Source of the DNA: Cephalotrichum gorgonifer
Lineage: Eukaryota; Ascomycota; Sordariomycetes; Microascales; Microascaceae
Direction: 5' to 3'
Length of the DNA: 64,000 nt
Assembly (NCBI GenBank): GCA_900312665.1
Contig: ONZQ02000006.1
Span: 1-64,000 of the forward strand
Below, one piece after another: positions 58,131 through 64,000 of this stretch. Each line of letters opens with the position of its first letter. Positions within the stretch are counted from its first letter, which is position 1. Under the pieces are notes generated by a model. That model was not told the DNA's origin and made no database searches. It was given only the letters and a program-made list of their open reading frames with translations. The translations under genes were made by a program, and so were the position numbers.

Positions 58131-59748
58131 TCAGTGGTGGTGCTTCGGTACATTGGGTGCATCGTCTACGACGGTGCTCTTCTTGTCCTTGCCCTTCTTC
58201 CTGTCCTTGTCCTTGATCGACGCCTCGGCAACGAGCTGCTCGAAGACGAGATAGTCGCCCTCTTCGTCGGGGGACCGCTTCGCCTATGGTGGTGTTAGTA
58301 ACGTGGCCTAAAATACTCTCCCAACGGGGCAAGACGGGGGAAGGGGGGGTTTGAAAACGTACCTTGATGAATACATCTCCGATGAGCACCAGTGCCTGCG
58401 CCCTCTCCAGCCTCTTCGAGAGCGGCACGGCCTTATCGGTCAGGACGTTGTCGCACACGGTCCTCAGCACGTCCTGGATCTCAAACTTGGAGCCCCTCCA
58501 TGCTGCCGTGAGGATCTTCCCTGTGACGCGCCTCTCGGCCTCCACCTTCCTCTCCTCGGTCCAGTCCTCGCCCAACTCCTCCTCCATCTTAGCCATCCTC
58601 TCCATCTCGGCCTGCGCCTCCATGGCGCTGCTAATAGTGTTCCACGTGTCCTTGACCATGTTCCCCTTGTCCTTGATCCGGCTGAAGAATCCGCCGATAC
58701 CGAGGAACTTCTGGCTACGCAGCATGGTTGACCCCTTGTTGAGGTACGTCTGCCCGATGGCGTGGCAGATATCGAGGCCGAAGCTCTCCATCTTGAGCTC
58801 CTCGACCTCGAGCCTCATCTTCTGCCTAAAGGCCTCCGTCACGTCGGCACCCTTGTCCGTCTCCGTCCAGACGCTGATCCGGTCCAGTAGCTTGCGCGTG
58901 AGGTTGTCCACACGCTCCTTGCGCGCGATCTCCTGTTCCTTCCTCAGCGCCGTAAGCTGGTCCCTCTGCTCCTTCGTCAGCCCACGCTTGTCCCTCCCCT
59001 TGTCCTTCGCGTCCTCCTCCACCGGCTGCGGCGCCACCTGGTCCGACGGGCGATCCATAAGAGCCGGCCGGATGGGTATCGCGGTGGATCTGGGCGTCGA
59101 CGCACCCGATCGGCTCGGACTAGGGCTCGTTTTACCCGCAGGGGAAGGAACTCTCGGGGGGAGGTCAGGGGGCGATCCCACAGCTCCCGCCTTGGGCTTC
59201 TCATCTGCCTCATCTACCACGACCGTAGGAGCGGGCGGCTTGGAAGAGGCTCCTGCGGCCTCCTTCTCGCTCTCCTTCATCGCCTCCTCCGTCCCCGGGA
59301 ACTCCTCCTCCTCATCCTCTCGTCCCTGCATCGTGATTTCCATGGCGGCCGTGAGATCCTTGATAATGGAGATTTCGCCGATCCAGTCCTGGAAGGCCTC
59401 GCCGCCGAATATCGACGTGAAGAACTCGGAGGGGTCCACGAAGCCCTCGGACGGCCGCGCCGACTCCTTGCCGAACTTATCGTAGGCCGCGCGGAGGTCG
59501 GCGTTCGAGAGGACCTGATAGGCCTCGCCTATCTCCTGGAACTTTGCGCTCGCGGTGGGGTCATCGGGATTTTTATCTGTCAGGTTAACCGTTAGAAGAA
59601 ACGAAAAGACGCCGAGGTAGGAAGTCTGGAGGGGGAACATACCCGGGTGGTGGACGATCGCGGCACGCCTGTAGGCCTTCTTGATCTCGAGTTCGGTTGC
59701 GTCGACCTTGACGCCTAAGAGGTCGTAGTAGGCGGTATCCACGACCAT
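58131..59748 (-). CDS. DnaJ (Hsp40) protein with DnaJ-X domain, Caj1/Djp1 type
   Basis: The model has exons 59,748-59,643, 59,576-58,363 and 58,283-58,131, with introns of 66 and 79 bp, giving 490 residues. The first intron interrupts the J domain: splicing restores the HPD tripeptide (His34, Pro35, Asp36) needed to stimulate Hsp70 ATPase. Without it the frame reads HPG. The J domain (MVVDTAYYDLLGV to about 72) is followed by FVDPSEFFTSIFGGEAF, an acidic Ser/Pro-rich linker, and a DnaJ-X domain (about 250-440; KERVDNLTRKLLDRIS, GFFSRIKDKG, DVLRTVCDNVL). The tail is Lys-rich and ends in His-His-His. Yeast relatives Caj1 and Djp1 act at membranes and in peroxisomal protein import. Which of these roles applies cannot be told from sequence. 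Transcribed away from ERG9. Confidence 0.94.
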
Positions 59749-61296
59749 GGTGACGTCGTTTCGTAGGGTATATGCTAGAAGGGTTAGGGAGATAAGAGCA
59801 AATTATGTTTTAGTGAAAAGAGAGGTAAGAGGGCGGTCTATGTAGCCGCAGGAAGAAAAGTGTTTGTTGCGAGGGGTAGTGTTGGGTTGAGGCTTGATTA
59901 TCAAGAGGCCGGTGGTGTGGCGCCTTGTTATTTTTAATCTCGTTTCGTCAACTTTTTTTTCCCTCTTCGCGGGGCAGGCATCTGACAGGAGAGAGTCTGA
60001 GCTGTTAGGGAGGATGGCGGCTGGGGGGGATGTCGTCAGTGGGGAATTACATGGAAGTCTGCACCGAGGGAATCGGTTGCGCGGCCGCCAAGGTAGAAGG
60101 TACCCCCTCATTGGGCCGCTGGGCTCTGCCTCATCTGGGTAGTGGTACCTAGGAAACGGCGATTTCCGAATGGGTGGGATTTCACGTGGCGGTTCACCCA
60201 GGTTCCAAGCCTCAAAGACTACATCAACGGGGCTGACCCAGTGTGGCTAGGCTGCCATTCACAGAGCGGGGCATTGGGCTGCCTGGTTTACCTGAAAGAA
60301 CACAGTGGCGACGCTCAGTGTTTATCCGGACTTGTCTTACGAGTAATACCTCGCAGGCATCCTCGAGCAACGTGGCCGCCACATATGTTGCGTGTACTGT
60401 GTGGCACGTACGGCCCTTGCCAACGAAGGTACGCCCCACCGTGCGAGTTCCTTCCTGATGACACCTTTCCTCATGTTGCTGTGCTGAGACTCCGCGCCCA
60501 CATGAGACCTGCCAGTAGTCCAGGCGGCCCCAACCTTCTCCAACGGCAGAAATTATAGCCTTCCTCGTGGAATTCTGCGAGGTTCCCCGTTTCAGAGTGT
60601 AATACAGTCTATTCAACCTATTTTCAAAGGCCTCTTGGTGCTCGGAGTGGGAGAAGGTGGTTGTTGATGTTGCCGGGTAGACGGGGCATCTGGCCCGTAC
60701 CCAGGTACAGGTGTTATCTTGCTGCACGAACCACCACCCCGTATTACAACGGGTCCTACCCCGAACCTTCCGCTGGCTCCCCGGCTAGTTCATCCGTGAG
60801 GGGGGCGGGAGGCTGCCCAATTTCCCCAATTCAGCACTAAATTGCTTGGCTGGGTGGTAAAATTGGCCCTCCACAGCACCGACCTCACGGCTTGACAGCC
60901 AAACTCTCCACGCACGAAAAATTATTGGATTCTCTAGCGATCCACCCGGCTCAATTGGCCAAACCTTCTCCTCAATCCGCAGTCGCATTTACCCTGCACC
61001 TCCCTCCTTCCGACTCCATCAATCCTACCCCAGGATTCTTTGTCATAACCAGCGTCTCCTTCCTTTTCTTTCTTCCTTCCTTCCCTTTTTCTCGCAGGCT
61101 TGCTTCGTACATAGTCTCACGAGCTGTTCTGTAATAATACCTTGACGCTGGTGTCCGCATTTCGGCCAGGTAAAATCCCTTCAACAAATTCAGAGGGAGA
61201 CCGACACGCGAGCGCCACATCTTTTTACTTCGACCGAGATACCCCTTTTCCACCCATTATCATCATCGCCAGTTCTCCCGGCTCCCATTCAAAACC
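59749..61296. promoter_or_regulatory. Divergent intergenic region of the DnaJ gene and ERG9
   Basis: About 1.5 kb that must hold both promoters. Within about 440 bp upstream of the ERG9 start there are three ATTGG motifs (reverse CCAAT boxes) at 60,862, 60,924 and 60,954, followed by a pyrimidine-rich stretch (61,060-61,100). CCAAT-binding complexes help regulate ergosterol genes in some fungi, so the triplet may be functional; this is inference. No gene is recognised in the rest. Confidence 0.45.
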
Positions 61297-62835
61297 ATGG
61301 GTGCCCTCTATTTTCTCCTCCACCCCAACCAGCTCAAAGCCGTCATCCAATGGTTTGTTTACCCCATGAGTTTCCACCTCGGCGACGCGTCTCTAACAGT
61401 GTTCTTGTAGGAAACTTTGGCATGAGCCGGTTCACAAGCGCAACCCCGCCACCGAGGCGCCTACCCTCCAGTCTTGCTTCAAGTTCCTCGACCTGACGAG
61501 CCGTAGCTTCTCGGCCGTCATACAAGAGCTCAATCCCGAGCTACTCGTGCCCATCACACTCTTCTATCTCGTACTTCGCGGATTAGACACCATCGAGGAT
61601 GATTTGACGATAGATCTCGAGAAGAAAGAGCCCCTATTAAGGAAGTTCAACGAGCACATGATCGTTGACGGATGGACGTTTGATGGCAACGGTCCCGATG
61701 AGAAGGACAGGGAACTCCTGGTCCATTTCGATGACGTGGTGGTGGAGCTGAAGAAGATCAAGAAGGAGTACTTCGACATCATCAATGACATCACTATTCA
61801 GATGGGCAACGGAATGGCGGACTACGCCCTCAATGCCGAGTTCAACACGAACGGCGTGGCGTCCATCAAGGATTACGAGAAGTACTGCCACTACGTCGCC
61901 GGATTGGTCGGTGACGGCCTCACCCGCATCTTCGTCCAGGCCCAGCTCGCGAACGACAGGCTCCTCCAGCGGCCCAACCTCACGGAGTCCATGGGACAGT
62001 TCCTCCAAAAGACCAACATCATCCGCGACATCCGCGAGGACTTCGATGTCGGGCGACGGTGGTGGCCAAAGGAGATCTGGTCCCAGTACGCCGACTCCTT
62101 CCCGGAGCTCATGGACCCGAAGAACCGTACGAAGGCGGTACAATGTCTCAACCACATGGTCCTCAACTCACTGAAACACGTGGAAGAGTGCCTCTTCTAC
62201 ATGGCCGCCATCCGAGACCAGAGCGTCTTCAACTTCGTCGCTATCCCGCAGAGCATGGCCATCGCAACGCTAGAGCTCTGCTTCAATAACCCGACCGTCT
62301 TCGACAAGAACGTGAAGATCACCAAGGGTGACGCGTGCAACCTCATGACGCAGTCCACACAGAACTTGCAGCTCGTCTGCCAGGTGTTCAAGAAGTATGT
62401 GAGGAGGATACATCAGAAGAACGACCCGAGGGACCCCAATTACCTGGCCATCAGCCTGCAGTGTGGTCGGATCGAGCAATTCATCGAGACGGTATTCCCG
62501 AGACAGACGCCCGAGCGGGCGCTGAAGTCGTTCCAGAACAAGGATATGGCGGAGATGCAGGGTATGGATGTGTGGGACGGGCTCATGCTAATGGCTGTTG
62601 TCGTCGGGGCCATGATCTTCATCGCCGCGCTAATGGTGAGTGGTCCCCAAGTACCTGTGTCTTTGATTGCGTGGTGGACCAGGCATGAATGAGCTAACGT
62701 TGCCATGGAATTTAGATCGGTGCGGCGTATGTTGCGAATATCTACTTCACCAAGTGGTACCCCGAGGACACCATCCAACTGGGGCAGTCGGTCGTCTCCA
62801 ATGTGGTGCAGGAGATTGTACACGAGGAGTTGTAG
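61297..62835 (+). CDS. ERG9: Squalene synthase (farnesyl-diphosphate farnesyltransferase)
   Basis: The model has exons 61,297-61,352, 61,411-62,635 and 62,716-62,835, with introns of 58 and 80 bp, giving 466 residues, the usual length. It condenses two farnesyl diphosphates to squalene with NADPH, the first committed step to ergosterol, on the ER membrane. Both aspartate-rich, magnesium-diphosphate-binding motifs are intact: DTIEDD at 78-83 and DIRED at 225-229. MADY and the surrounding QMGNGM block and GRIEQFIETVFPRQ are also conserved. A C-terminal hydrophobic segment (LMLMAVVVGAMIFIAALM, continued in exon 3) anchors it. The final intron cuts inside this anchor. Start: CCATGG, preceded by a pyrimidine-rich leader. 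Confidence 0.97.
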
Positions 62836-64000
62836 TACTTGTATCACCGGCGTTTAACGATCTCGAGCATTATTCTTTGTTTATCTATTCCGTCACTAAT
62901 ATCTGCGGCGAGGGTGTGTTTGGTGCCCTTGGATCGGCGTGTGTCTTTTGTCACGTCACGGGGATTTATTGGCCAGCGTTTCGTGGCCTTTTGTTACTTG
63001 GACATACTAATACACTTCGATTCGATCTCATCCGCACGAATCTCGTGACAGTTTTATAGCAGCAGGTCTCTAAGATGTTGTTCCCCGGTGGGGGAGGAGA
63101 CGGGTTACTCGATTGCTTCACTGGGGTTTCTTAGCACGGATGTCAAATTACAATCCAGCCCCTTCTACGAAGGTCATGGCTATGGTTGCGCCGAAGATGT
63201 GCTTATAACGAAGACCATTGCGTCAATCCCGTTCTGATGAGTGGGGACTATCGGTTGCCCTCTTTATTCAATGGTGAGGTTGTTCCGGTTGGCGTGCGAA
63301 CATTCCAAGTTTTAAAATAAAAAATAACAAGGAGAAGATAACAATGTACCTAATCAAATTCGTTAATTCCGGTTTTTCGTATTTTTTTGGTCACTCTTCG
63401 TCGAAGACTACATGTGTTCTACCGCTTCGTGCTTGCGTACCCCCAACCTAGCTTACATATTCCGTCATGAATTCACGGTCACAGGACAACATCGCCCATG
63501 GATACAAGTAGGTATCGTTCTGAAGATCCCCAGATCGTCCAGTGCTCACTCCAACAAGCAAGACCCAAACTTCAGACGACATCCGGAAGAAGCCTGCGCC
63601 GAGACCGAAGCCCCCGAGCCGAGCCGCGCGGAAGGGGGTCATCTCGGAAACACAGGCTAAAGAGGGGATGACCGGCTTTGATTCACGTTTTTGCAAGAGG
63701 GAGAGTGAGATATTATACTAGTGACGTAGTATACGCGATCCTTTCCCCCAGTTTTGGGAAGCGGACTTGGTTTTATCGGGGGTTTTATGGGGGTAGGGTG
63801 GTTCGTAGTTTGTCTTGGGTTGTATCCCCTGCATCTCGGATGTCATCCGGGGGCTGTAAAGATGTAGTACACCGAACGGTGCGGCCTACACAACCAACCT
63901 CGTGAGACTCGGCAGTAAATCCCCCAAGGAAGTCCCAACCATACTATGCTTCGCAAAGTAAGCTTATCGCTCTGACAAAATGGAGAACCCTGATTCTCCT
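62836..64000. other. Downstream intergenic region to window end
   Basis: About 1.2 kb after ERG9. It contains an A/T-rich stretch at 63,300-63,390 and no recognisable coding frame or RNA gene. The neighbouring gene must lie beyond the window. Confidence 0.45.

Noticed and set aside
58364..59485. Plus-strand open frame of about 370 codons opposite the DnaJ gene
   Set aside because: Ser/Leu-rich antisense shadow of a charged coding region; the minus strand has the J domain and DnaJ-X.

Overview
The window is a piece of a filamentous ascomycete genome (Pezizomycotina, most likely a Sordariomycete). The evidence is short GT-AG introns of about 50-100 bp, C-ending codon preference, Pezizomycotina-type gene families (STE6-type ABC exporter, metacaspase with a Gln/Pro-rich head, UPF0590/DUF1769, PBDC1, fungal Nbs1), and a sharply AT-rich block whose transposons carry the TpA-rich, stop-filled decay typical of repeat-induced point mutation (RIP). 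The species cannot be named from the sequence alone.

Region 1-14,350 is a dead transposon nest. A full-length Ty3/Gypsy chromovirus on the plus strand (1,619-8,993) has inserted into a second copy of the same family on the minus strand (1-1,618 plus 8,994-13,404). The insertion is flanked by a perfect 5-bp target duplication, ACTAC. The second copy in turn lies inside a Fot1/pogo-type DNA transposon relic (minus strand, from 13,405 to about 14,350). All coding frames are broken, and some catalytic aspartates are mutated.

Region 14,950-64,000 is ordinary gene-bearing DNA. On the minus strand are a disordered protein ending in a Cys-rich motif, a DHA1-type MFS transporter, a STE6-like full ABC transporter and PBDC1. 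Then come a 2EXR/F-box-like protein, a single-pass membrane protein, an FBXO31-like F-box protein, a UPF0590 protein and a six-helix membrane protein, all plus strand. A metacaspase (minus) and the DNA-repair protein Nbs1 (plus) are head to head, and a cytochrome b5-like protein converges on Nbs1. The right part holds a coiled-coil protein with repeated FFYA motifs, a UDP-4-keto-6-deoxyglucose epimerase/reductase (UDP-rhamnose synthesis), a DnaJ-X chaperone of the Caj1/Djp1 type and squalene synthase (ERG9).

Most multi-exon models below were rebuilt by hand: each intron begins GT and ends AG, and phases were checked so that exon lengths sum to a multiple of three. There is no obvious gene cluster. 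The genes are mostly housekeeping, separated by intergenic stretches of 0.5-3.4 kb, several of which carry recurrent short GTAC-flanked near-palindromes. No rRNA, tRNA or CRISPR was found.
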